Below are positions 30,356 to 39,074 of a stretch of 64,000 bases of DNA, one piece after another. Position 1 is the first letter of the stretch. Each line of letters opens with the position of its first letter. The translations under genes were made by a program, and so were the position numbers. The stretch covers positions 568,001 to 632,000 of the forward strand of contig NC_016528.1 in the NCBI RefSeq assembly GCF_000236905.1, given 5' to 3'. The notes beneath the pieces are model-generated. The model worked only from the letters and a program-made list of their open reading frames with translations. It was not told where the DNA came from and ran no database searches. The DNA comes from Tetrapisispora phaffii CBS 4417 (lineage: Eukaryota > Ascomycota > Saccharomycetes > Saccharomycetales > Saccharomycetaceae).

Positions 30356-30360
30356 AATAC
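30356..30360. repeat. 5-bp target-site duplication (right copy) of LTR A
   Basis: AATAC follows the CCACA end of LTR A and matches the copy at 29945-29949. This fixes both ends of the element. Confidence 0.85.
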
Positions 30361-30460
30361 CTTTGTCAGGTCACATAGATTCTGAATTGGAAAATAAATT
30401 ATACTCAAGTATTGTAATATAAAGCTCCAAGAAGTCGAATTACTAATTATGATTACTAAT

Positions 30461-30865
30461 TGTGGAAAAACAAGCTTATATTGGTTAGTATCAACGTCTA
30501 TGTTAGTGCCGTTAGTCACTTTAGTTGCTTTCGAGCAGTCCATCTTCTTAATAGTTAAATAATCGATTGGTAATTTATTAATATATTTAAACAATTCTAT
30601 ATAGAGTTAGATGTCCTCTTAATATATAAGTTATCTCATACTTGAATGAACACAGTACGTGTTCAGTCGTTCTCCTAAGGTCTTAGGTGTTGTATTGTAC
30701 ATCTGTGTTTATCACATAGCCATTTACATTGTACTGAAAGGTTTTCATCTATCATTTGAAAGATTGTTCTAGAACCTTCTTTGCCATTAGTAAGTGATCA
30801 ATTGGTTCTGAACTCAAGTGTCATAAACACTTAGTTCTGTCACATACACTACAATAATTCTGACA
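30461..30865 (-). mobile_element. solo LTR B, related to LTR A, opposite orientation
   Basis: Read on the minus strand, this 405-bp stretch starts TGTCAGAATTATTGTAGTG and ends TTTTTCCACA. It aligns along its whole length with LTR A, with scattered substitutions and few indels. The corresponding gag start codon is at 30543 and encodes MDCSKATKVTNGTNID. The flanking pentamers are CTAAT (30456-30460) and TAAAT (30866-30870), which is not a perfect duplication. The insertion is therefore older than LTR A, or has been rearranged. With LTR A it forms a large inverted repeat with about 105 bp between the arms. Confidence 0.88.
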
Positions 30866-32328
30866 TAAATAGTGACAGAACCAAAAGTATAAATAAGCGA
30901 CCTATTTATACATATAGTATTTGAAATAATGATGTAACAATTTTATTGTGTATTACACAGTATAATAAAAAGAATAAGCTTTGTTGAATATGAAAAGAAT
31001 AATTAAATAACCAAATCAGCGCTTCTCATCCTTTCCAATATAATAGTCTGTCTTATATCTGTCCATGTATTATATTACATTCCTGTCATAGATCTGTTTA
31101 TTATACTGCCCATATTGCAATATTAAGAAAAGTGATCTTAGGTCTCTAAGAAGTCAGAGACTCGGAAATGGCACTGGATGTACAACTGCCTATACGATAC
31201 CAGCGTTAAAAAATGACACTGGGCATATAACTGAATATAGGCCACTAGATATTCCTTCTTTAGGAATTTATGACTAGAAATCAGCGATGCTGATACCTGC
31301 AAGCATAAAATGAACAAAAGTTCTGATACATAAATAGTATTGTAGAACCATCAATCTACCATACCTGTCTAGTTCGTCGATATCATTTCGTTGGGCAGAA
31401 TGTTAGACTGAAATAACATACAGATATAACCCCCGGTAACCAATAGATAAGGGATTCATTGATCTTTTGGTCCAAGAAACGAGACATATTGATCTGAATA
31501 TATAATCTAGTTTAACATCATTAATATATTAAACGATGAACATATCATATCTATTAAACAAAAATGAAAATTTAATTATTAATGTTTTGCTATTATTATT
31601 TAACGTTTACAGAATTTGATGTATTCTGTATTAATTAATCACAAATATTTTTTTAAAAGTGCTGGAAAAATGAATAATCATAACAGATATAAATTTACTT
31701 CTACCTGTTAAGGACAATGCTATTGATTCAGAAAGCAACCAGTTGTAGATTAGCCAAGCGTATAATACTATTGGTAAACAAATATTTTTATAGAATCAAG
31801 ATACATACGAGATCTAAATTGAATGTTCCAGTGAAATGAATGAACTTATACAAAAGTTACAGGTATAGAAGACAAGCAATTGTTCACATCATTGGTTGCA
31901 TATATTATATATTTCTATATAGATTACCTATAGGGAATTGGTCGATTAATGTTACTAAAATATGTCCGCTTTGAATAACGTTAGTACTGATTAGAATAGC
32001 AGCACCTTGGATTCTGAAGTTGCAAATAGCTATTCGAGTATTGCGCAAGTTCCGTGTATAAGTACTGAGTCACATATAACTATTTCAAGTTGTTGAGACA
32101 GTTAGGGTTTAGATAGTGACAAAATGACGAGTATTGATTCTTTTCGTCTTCACTCACCTTCACCACTCTCTGAGATCGACATTATTCTACCAAGAAATAT
32201 TTGAATTAATATAATTTCCATAATTTTAATTATATTTTTCTGTAGGAATATGACTTTCTACTCTCTCAACGTGCCCAACTAAACAACCACCTCCACTTTA
32301 ATATGTATTTATAGATGGGTACAGTTAA
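30866..32328. other. decayed accessory DNA beyond the LTRs
   Basis: About 1.5 kb without a supported gene. Near 31911-31962, TCTATATAGATTA...GGTCGATTA...ATG recalls the leader and gag-start region of LTR A (TCTATATAGAA...ACCAATCGATTA...ATG). The following frame has stop codons after a few residues. This may be the relic of a third, more diverged LTR. A telomere-like GTTAGGGTTTAGAT occurs near 32103. The rest is AT-rich with nothing I recognise. Confidence 0.4.
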
Positions 32329-32757
32329 TTATTCAGAGCCCCCAACTATAGTTACATCGTTGTCACTATTTATGTTATTTATTTCCTCTGGCATTCCCTC
32401 GTCAACGAAAATACTCGGATAGTTGCAGTCATCTAAAACTTTGGCAACCAAGGGCTCATTATCAGTTGTAAAATTAATCGAATATATTGGCTCCCTTTTC
32501 TTACTTTTCTTATACACTCTGTAGCGTCTGTCTCCTGCGAATCCAATTTTATCCATAGCAACTTTACTATTGTTGTCGTCGATTTTATTATTTACAGCAA
32601 AAGTGTGAACCTCATCTTCTAAGTGGGTTTTATCAATCTTGTCGGATTGGAGTGAAGTTATCTGATGTTTTAGTCTAGAAATTTCAATCTGTAAAGAATT
32701 GACAGTTACTTGAAGGTTTTCCACAATATCTAAGATATCGTCCATATTGTCACCCAT
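32329..32757 (-). CDS. hypothetical protein with N-terminal coiled coil
   Basis: A 142-residue frame with an ATG start at 32757 and a closely following second Met. Residues 5-45 have heptad-spaced Ile, Leu and Val (ILDIVENLQVTVNSLQIEISRL) and should form a coiled coil. Residues 70-95 are basic and Tyr-rich (RRYRVYKKSKKREP). The tail is acidic and ends VTIVGGSE. The composition looks like real coding sequence rather than a chance frame. I do not recognise the family. It lies at the point where genes found between UTP18 and NET1 in S. cerevisiae are missing. It could be a fast-evolving nuclear or kinetochore-type small protein, or a lineage-specific gene; neither is shown. Confidence 0.6.
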   Translation of the reverse strand: MGDNMDDILDIVENLQVTVNSLQIEISRLKHQITSLQSDKIDKTHLEDEVHTFAVNNKIDDNNSKVAMDKIGFAGDRRYRVYKKSKKREPIYSINFTTDNEPLVAKVLDDCNYPSIFVDEGMPEEINNINSDNDVTIVGGSE

Positions 32758-33296
32758 TATTTACCAATTTGGCAGGTAATCTCTCAGTAGTTATGGAAAT
32801 AGCCAGTTAAGATCTTTTAAATAACCTTTACAGTAGTTTAGTTATAATGACGACGTATAGCTAAAGGATAATTACATTTAACCATTGCCTTTATCTTTAT
32901 TTATTCCAGAATCCCTATGTGTTATAACCCTTTCCATTGTCTTTTTTAAATATATTTCCCTTTTACAGTAAGGAGTCTATGTTAACACTTCCTAAATGGC
33001 ATACAAAGCTATGGAGAATTTTCTTTCTCAAACACCTGAAAATCTAAATACTAAACTTGAAAATATTGGCACCATATACATAAAGTTGGCTGGTTGACCT
33101 CAACTACTGTTACAAGAATATTGTTGCGACTAAAGCATTTCGAGACTTGACCAAAAATTACCATTGCAATATAGAGCCACTTTTTTGGTCAGTTTTGACA
33201 ATGCCTATACCCATTCAATAGTTCTACACACCTGACTGCATGTGTCTATTATCTCTAATATATCTATGACCATGTTTGTTGTAGGATACATTACTT

Positions 33297-33322
33297 TATA
33301 TATATATATATATATATATATA
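33297..33322. repeat. (TA)13 microsatellite
   Basis: Thirteen uninterrupted TA units are visible directly, in the spacer between the two orphan genes. Confidence 0.95.
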
Positions 33323-33339
33323 ACTGAGCGGGTAGGATC

Positions 33340-33416
33340 GTGTCATTTCCAGATCTTTAGATTTGCCTTTTCACCATATATAAAGATCAGCGGCTTAAGG
33401 GGAAAGGAAGTGACAC
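33340..33416. repeat. nested imperfect inverted repeat
   Basis: The outer arms GTGTCATTTCC (33340-33350) and GGAAGTGACAC (33406-33416) pair over 11 bp with one G-T wobble. An inner pair GATCTTTA/TAAAGATC lies inside. The structure is followed by a run of eight A residues. It may be a small structured RNA, a relic of a mobile element's termini, or chance. Confidence 0.5.
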
Positions 33417-33617
33417 TAAAAAAAACAACCTAATAGACATAAATATATAAAGTAATATACATTTACATTGGTTATGATTGTTATACTGTTTTTGAATTCA
33501 TTAACTCTATAATATATATAGATATAGTAAGTCTAAATACATATACCAATTTATTATAACTACAATAATTTACAACTTCAAAGAAAGAAAAGACTACTCA
33601 TCTATTTAAAAGAAGAA

Positions 33618-34025
33618 ATGACTAAATTCAGTATTTATGAAATCCTAGACTACGTTAATTATTTGATTCCTTTCAAAAATCATCACAATAAAGTACTTAT
33701 GGATGACGAGGGTAAACCAGGAGAAAACGATCACCTTCGTATGGCAACTATAAGTGATGATTATGTAAATATTTATGGGCAAAAATTTACGAGATCTGTC
33801 CCTAAGCATTCAGTAACCCATAAAAAGGAAAATAAAATAGAAAAATCCTTTATAAAGCGTACCAGTTATAAAGTAAGGGACAGGAATAGAGTTAAACCAT
33901 ACGAACCTGATGCTAATGCAGATTCAACGGAATTTGAGAAATTTAATGATAAAGTACATCGCCAGAATAAATATAACTTAAGGAAACAATGGCACAATAA
34001 CTATAAAAAAAGAAGAAGTTATTGA
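33618..34025 (+). CDS. hypothetical small basic protein
   Basis: A 135-residue frame with an ATG start at 33618. The first 25 residues are amphipathic to hydrophobic (FSIYEILDYVNYLIPF). The remainder is strongly basic, with many Lys, Arg, His and Asn, and ends NNYKKRRSY. A charged central stretch contains KVRDRNRVKPYEPD. Composition and length suggest an expressed gene, perhaps a nucleic-acid-binding protein, but no domain is recognised. It is convergent with NET1, with about 280 bp between stops, a position occupied by other genes in S. cerevisiae. It could be lineage-specific. Confidence 0.6.
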   Translation: MTKFSIYEILDYVNYLIPFKNHHNKVLMDDEGKPGENDHLRMATISDDYVNIYGQKFTRSVPKHSVTHKKENKIEKSFIKRTSYKVRDRNRVKPYEPDANADSTEFEKFNDKVHRQNKYNLRKQWHNNYKKRRSY

Positions 34026-34302
34026 AGCAGCATTTATTTAAAAATTTCGAGGGTAAGCATTAAACACGTTCTTTAATATATATATATCATCTGATATAAT
34101 TTAAGTAATTTGAAACAATTTGAGTATTATAATGCGTCTTATTTTATTAGTGTATAGGAATAAAAAATATACAATAAGTTTATCTATTAAACGTAATTCG
34201 TATATATATAATGGGTCATCACCAAAAGCTGCCACTTCATCATCAATGATTACACATAAACCTCAATATTGGATATCATTTTACTTAAAATTATGCGCTC
34301 TA

Positions 34303-37300
34303 TTATCTTTTTTGTAATGCAGCATTTACTTCACGTATGTTTTTAAATCTTGAATCTTCTTCGTCTTCACGACTTGAATCAGAATCACTACTTGTGCTAT
34401 CAGTACTACCGTCAGAGCTGCTGCTAGAGTCACTTTCTTTTGATAATTGAATATTTAGTTTTTGTACAGATTGTGAAGATAACAAATTCTTAACTTTTCC
34501 TGAAGGTTGCATTTCAATCGTATCCTTAGTGGCATTAGAAACAGATTCTCTTCTGTTTGTGGGAGTAAATGCAGCAGATATGTTATTTGCAGAACTAAAA
34601 GCTGGGGGAATGTTATTAGTAGTATTAGTAGGTAGTTTACTATTTGTCTTAGTATCATTATTTGCCTTCTTATTTGATGTATAAGCTATAGGTGGTATAC
34701 TATTAGAAGGCATAGTGGTAGATGATTTGCTGCTAGAAGGTATAGTGGCAGATGGCTTGATTATAGAAGGCATAGTAGCAGATGGTTTGATGATCGAAGG
34801 CATAGCGGCAGATGGTTTGCTGTTTGTTGAACGAATAGTAGGCGGTTGATTTTTCGAATGTACAGCAGGTGGCTTATTCATAGAATGCACAGCTGGTATT
34901 TTATTAATCGAAATAGGATTCATACTTTCGTTAGTCGTCTTATCGAATACATCATTCACTTCTGAGTCAATCTCAGATTCCAAAAAACTAGGCTTCCTTA
35001 ATATTTGAGGAACTGTACTAGTATTAGATTCTTCGAATACAGGTATATTGTTGTTCTTTTTTGAAAGGATTGGTGCCTGAATATTTAGTTCAACTTCACG
35101 ATTTGGAAGCGAGGCCACTCCCCTCGAAGTATTAGCAGGTGGTTGAGACCCTGGTATATCCTTTGGAGTTGGTTTTGTGCTGCTACTAAGTGATTCATTT
35201 TTTTCAGATATAATCTGCTTTGGTATAATATTTTTATCTGTGTTAGCTGTTGAGGTGTTTGGATCTGAAGTGATTACTCTAGTATTTAAATCATGAATAT
35301 TCAATTTTTTAATTTCGTTATTTTCGCGGACAACAATATTATGGTTTTGATGTGGCACTTTACCAGTAGCAGATTGTAAACGATCCTTATCTCCATCTGC
35401 TTCAACATCACTAGCTATTCTATCAGACTCATTGCCGCTGGAAGATTCGGAATCAGATTCAGAGGTTGAATCATTATCTGCATTAAATTTAGATATTGTT
35501 TCATATCTTGTCGAAAGTTTTTCGGCTGCTCTTCTTGCCGCATTTCTTGGCAAACGTGTAGGCAAAATATTTCTAGGGTCTGGTTTTGAATTATCAATAT
35601 CCTTATGTAAAACTGTAGTGTATGGTTTTTTGTTGCTTGTACCCTTTAAATTTTTAAAAGGCCTATTTAAATCCAATTCATTTCCATCAACCATACTTAA
35701 TATTTCATGTTTACTGAAATTGTTTGGTTTTTCTTTCGCTTCAGAAGTTATGTTATTCAGGGTCACATTCTCAAGTTTATTTATGAATTTATTGGAATTT
35801 ACTAAAGATTTTTCAAGATTGATATTTCCTTTAGTGTCTGGTTTCAGAGTTTGTGAGCTATTACCATTTTGTTTAGATTCTTCCTCTTTATCATCTGAAC
35901 CTTTAACATTCCCCTTTTGTTTAGATTCTTCTTCTTTATTGTTTAAACCTTTAACATTCCCAGTTTGAGGGAGCTCAGCTAATTTAAAAGTTGAAGAGTC
36001 ACTAACTTGATCACTTATTTTTGCCCTATTATTATTTTTAATATGACTTGGTGCTGGGGATCCATTCTCAGTCGGACGTTGCATATCTTGTACAATGATA
36101 TTCTGTTTAACTTCTATGCTAGGAGATGATTCTGAATTTATACTAGAAGATGAATCAGACATATAATCAGAATCAGAATCAGAATCAGAATTATCAGGAA
36201 TATATGGTTTTTTCATTGGAATTCTATCAGGTTTAGGTGGTAAAATAGTTGAAGGACTAGATGGACCTTCATGTAATTGTTTTTCAACTTCTGATAATTT
36301 TGGCTCGGGTATAGATAGCATACCTGATGTAATTCTTGAATCGTTTAATGCAATTTTGTCATTACCTTTGCATACGGTTGATATCGATCTAGTATTTGCA
36401 AATATAGACGACTTGGCATCAAGACTGGAATATCTTTGTTCTGACATGACTTTTTGTCCTGTTAAGCAAACTCCATTGGGCATCGATGCGTTCCTTATTG
36501 GTGTCCCCAAGAATATTCTCTGCTGTTTAGCTTTTACTGGATCTACTGTTTCTGATTTTGAGACCGTATCATCCTCAACTAATGACTTAATTTTTTTTGT
36601 GCTATCAAAATCTGAGCTAATTCTAATAGGCGGAGATTGAGGTTGATGTGGAGGTGGAAGAAATGATCTATCCATAGCTTCCATGTCATTATTGTCATTG
36701 CCATCGTCAACATTTTCATTTTCATCATCAGAATTATTTAAATGCTTATTTGTACGCGAGTAGATCTGGTGCACTAAAGGTGTTGATATTCTCATCGTAT
36801 TGCTCGTTAAACCATTTCTTATAATATTATTTCCTGAACCTTGTCTCTTCTTGATTACTGTGATCCCACCATTTGCGTTTGAGTAGCCATTCTGAGTATT
36901 GACAGGTGCAGCTTGTAATGGTTGATAAGGCGGTATTTGTGTGTTTATTGATGTCCCATTATTTATTTTTTGCTTCTTGTTCGATGAAAATAATGATGAT
37001 GGTGAGGTTATGTTTATGTCATTTTTTAGTATAACTTTTATAATATTATCGGTGACAAAAACGTCTTTTACTATAAAATCCGGATCTAAATCACAATTAT
37101 TAATATCTTGTAATGACAAAATATCAATTTCGTTTTCTCCACCTGGATATAATTTCAAACATTTAGTGACAATTTCATTAGAAACCGTCAACAGTGTATT
37201 GTCTGGTTTTGTAAACAATAGAAACTTCTTATAATTTGGAAATAACAGAAGGAGATTTGTATTAGGCATCGAATTGTATGGATTGAATATCATAGAATTA

Positions 37301-37521
37301 TAAGAACTGCCTATCATGGAATCATTTGAATTTGGTTTGTTAATATTTTGATCATTTCCATAACCCGTGAATCCCGAACCATTGAAGGGAGCTTTATTCA
37401 ACGTTGCGTTCTCATTATTAATATTCAGATTGTTTATAAATGCATTTGATGAAGTCACTCTATAGTAAGAATTATCAATCGAATTTGGGGGTATTAGGAT
37501 TACCTGTATTTTGTACATCAT
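34303..37521 (-). CDS. NET1: nucleolar protein Net1 (RENT complex)
   Basis: A 1072-residue protein. Two consecutive ATGs begin the frame; S. cerevisiae Net1 starts at the equivalent of the second (37518). The N-terminal domain has YKIQVILIPPNS, KKFLLFTKPDNTLL and CDLDPDFIVKDVF, all Net1 hallmarks. Further on is RSFLPPPHQPQSPPIRISS and the TKQQR-like VKAKQQRIFLGTP segment. The centre and C-terminus are Ser/Asp-rich, with many potential CDK and polo phosphosites, and end in a basic helix. Net1 (YJL076W, 1189 aa) tethers the Cdc14 phosphatase and Sir2 at rDNA, controls mitotic exit and stimulates Pol I. S. cerevisiae also has the paralogue TOF2 (YKR010C). The N-terminal motifs fit Net1 better, while the right-hand neighbours belong to the TOF2 track. 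Confidence 0.93.
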   Translation of the reverse strand: MMYKIQVILIPPNSIDNSYYRVTSSNAFINNLNINNENATLNKAPFNGSGFTGYGNDQNINKPNSNDSMIGSSYNSMIFNPYNSMPNTNLLLLFPNYKKFLLFTKPDNTLLTVSNEIVTKCLKLYPGGENEIDILSLQDINNCDLDPDFIVKDVFVTDNIIKVILKNDINITSPSSLFSSNKKQKINNGTSINTQIPPYQPLQAAPVNTQNGYSNANGGITVIKKRQGSGNNIIRNGLTSNTMRISTPLVHQIYSRTNKHLNNSDDENENVDDGNDNNDMEAMDRSFLPPPHQPQSPPIRISSDFDSTKKIKSLVEDDTVSKSETVDPVKAKQQRIFLGTPIRNASMPNGVCLTGQKVMSEQRYSSLDAKSSIFANTRSISTVCKGNDKIALNDSRITSGMLSIPEPKLSEVEKQLHEGPSSPSTILPPKPDRIPMKKPYIPDNSDSDSDSDYMSDSSSSINSESSPSIEVKQNIIVQDMQRPTENGSPAPSHIKNNNRAKISDQVSDSSTFKLAELPQTGNVKGLNNKEEESKQKGNVKGSDDKEEESKQNGNSSQTLKPDTKGNINLEKSLVNSNKFINKLENVTLNNITSEAKEKPNNFSKHEILSMVDGNELDLNRPFKNLKGTSNKKPYTTVLHKDIDNSKPDPRNILPTRLPRNAARRAAEKLSTRYETISKFNADNDSTSESDSESSSGNESDRIASDVEADGDKDRLQSATGKVPHQNHNIVVRENNEIKKLNIHDLNTRVITSDPNTSTANTDKNIIPKQIISEKNESLSSSTKPTPKDIPGSQPPANTSRGVASLPNREVELNIQAPILSKKNNNIPVFEESNTSTVPQILRKPSFLESEIDSEVNDVFDKTTNESMNPISINKIPAVHSMNKPPAVHSKNQPPTIRSTNSKPSAAMPSIIKPSATMPSIIKPSATIPSSSKSSTTMPSNSIPPIAYTSNKKANNDTKTNSKLPTNTTNNIPPAFSSANNISAAFTPTNRRESVSNATKDTIEMQPSGKVKNLLSSQSVQKLNIQLSKESDSSSSSDGSTDSTSSDSDSSREDEEDSRFKNIREVNAALQKR
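34699..34818. repeat. 30-bp tandem repeat inside NET1 (10-residue KPSATMPSII unit)
   Basis: Four consecutive 10-residue units of the form K-P/S-S-A/T-A/T-M/I-P-S-x-x are encoded in register. They follow shorter PPAVHS-type repeats. The repeat lies in the disordered part of Net1 and probably varies between strains. Confidence 0.75.
35868..35963. repeat. 48-bp tandem duplication inside NET1
   Basis: Two adjacent copies of a 16-residue unit (GNVKGxxxKEEESKQx) are encoded, differing at a few positions. It is in frame and lengthens the low-complexity region. Confidence 0.75.
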
Positions 37522-38057
37522 TTTTTAAAAATATTGGTTTCTTATGCAATTTTGTTTTGGATCGATGGCAAAAGAGATTAGAGCAAGGAAAGGCAATTAC
37601 ATAAACTATGCAATCACTGCGATGGAGTCGTTCTTAAACAAAGTATAGTTGCATTAATATCCTTCCGATGAACATGTTTTCATCAATAGTTATTAACAAT
37701 AGTTAATTATCTACAAAGCGTTTGTAAACAATACCTGAAGGATTAGCAAATTTGGCGCGTGTTCGTGCAATATGACCCTGCAGGTTATGATATGCCCTGG
37801 CGCTAGTAGTATCTTTAACAAGCTAAGGTACTCTGACAGTAGGTATAAGGATGTTTATGTGAAGAAACTGACAGTCAGCATTGACTTTCAGCACATTATT
37901 AACTAACAGATAACAGTTCAAGTTCACTGTTTTGTTTGTGCCCCTGCGAAGTCATACGAGGAAATCCGACATCCTCGAAACATTATATCAATTGTGAAAA
38001 GTTTTAGATTATTTAAATGGATCTAGTTACATATATTTAAATATTCTAGCACCTTAT
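37522..38057. other. intergenic: NET1 promoter and 3' flank of the YKR011C homologue
   Basis: Contains a GGCGCG core (37753-37758) in TTTGGCGCGTG, similar to an MBF/SBF-type element, in the NET1 promoter. No ORF is supported. Confidence 0.45.
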
Positions 38058-39074
38058 TCAATCTGTTGAAGGAAGAGAGTTTCTCTTTGTATATTTTCTT
38101 TTTTTAATTTGATTAAATTTCAAATGATAGGTTTCATAATCGTCTATGATATATTTAAAATGTTTATTGAAATTGTCGACGATTGTAGAATTATCTATAT
38201 TTTTAGTAGTTAACTTTTTGTGGATTCTATTGATCTTATTTTTGTCATGCATTGAGTATTGTGGGACTGGTTTTTCATAAAGGTAATTGATGTCCAACTC
38301 GTTTTCATCTTGTGAAGTGTCACCTTCACAGGTCTTCAATTCCTCAATATTTTCTTCTAATATCGATGCTGCTGAGGAATAAGATGAGTCTATGCTCGGG
38401 GAACGGCTGCCTAGACCTGCCATTCTATTGTAGTATTCTAGAAAAGTTGCTTTTAATTTTATTTTATTTTGTAAGACTCTTGTTTTCAAAATAGATAGAA
38501 TGATCAAACTCCTATAGACAAGCAATTTCCCTTCCGAGTCGACATCATTGCCCGTGCAAACTGATTTTTTCTCTTCAAGGTTCATCAACTCGAGAAAAAA
38601 CCCCCAAAACGAGTCCATGGCGCCCTTCTCAGCCCAATTGAAGTCAATGCCTCTTATAAAGTTGCGCCATTCTTCACGATCCAAATACTTCCCGCAACGT
38701 CTGTCGCTCAAGAAGCGATCTACACTGTTGCGTTCCACATTAGCTTCTTTATCCTCGACTACATTGCGGCTATAAAACGAAGCAATAGCATCGTTAACGT
38801 CCCACGAGCCTTCTGATTTCCAAAGGTACAGAGACCGGTTGACTTCATTGAACTCTAGGATATAGAACAGATCGTCAGCGCTGCGTGTGTTTGAGTATAT
38901 CTTCAGATTGTCAGTGATAGTCATGCATGTCTGCAACTCCAGGTAGTAGTTATCCTGCACCTCTTGCATATAAGCAGCCAATGATTCCACAGATCGGAAG
39001 GTGTGAGTGCACGTGAGCTTGATTCTTGGTTTGTTCTCACCAGCGTACAGATACAGCAGTTCGTTGACGGCCAT
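38058..39074 (-). CDS. YKR011C-like protein of unknown function
   Basis: A 338-residue protein beginning MAVNELLYLYAGENKPR. It has a globular N-terminal half rich in aromatic residues (for example LYLWKSEGSW and DFNWAEKGAMDSFWGFFLEL) and a polar, basic C-terminus with HKKLTTKN and KKRKYTKRN, a likely nuclear-localisation signal. Length and position, between a NET1/TOF2 gene and a PRY gene on the same strand as NET1, correspond to YKR011C (353 aa). The S. cerevisiae protein is uncharacterised and is reported as nuclear. The assignment rests mainly on synteny and length. No enzymatic motif is visible. Confidence 0.7.
   Translation of the reverse strand: MAVNELLYLYAGENKPRIKLTCTHTFRSVESLAAYMQEVQDNYYLELQTCMTITDNLKIYSNTRSADDLFYILEFNEVNRSLYLWKSEGSWDVNDAIASFYSRNVVEDKEANVERNSVDRFLSDRRCGKYLDREEWRNFIRGIDFNWAEKGAMDSFWGFFLELMNLEEKKSVCTGNDVDSEGKLLVYRSLIILSILKTRVLQNKIKLKATFLEYYNRMAGLGSRSPSIDSSYSSAASILEENIEELKTCEGDTSQDENELDINYLYEKPVPQYSMHDKNKINRIHKKLTTKNIDNSTIVDNFNKHFKYIIDDYETYHLKFNQIKKRKYTKRNSLPSTD

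Larger units (their letters stand above)
32758..33617. other. divergent spacer between two small orphan genes
   Basis: Contains a (TA)13 microsatellite at 33297-33322 and, just after it, a nested imperfect inverted repeat at 33340-33416. A 63-codon plus-strand frame crosses both and is not considered real. Confidence 0.55.

Noticed and set aside
30364..30865. Alternative longer LTR B ending at the TGTCAGG near 30364
   Set aside because: The homology with LTR A stops at CCACA (30461), and LTR A's duplication defines that end. The TGTCAG at 30364 looks coincidental.
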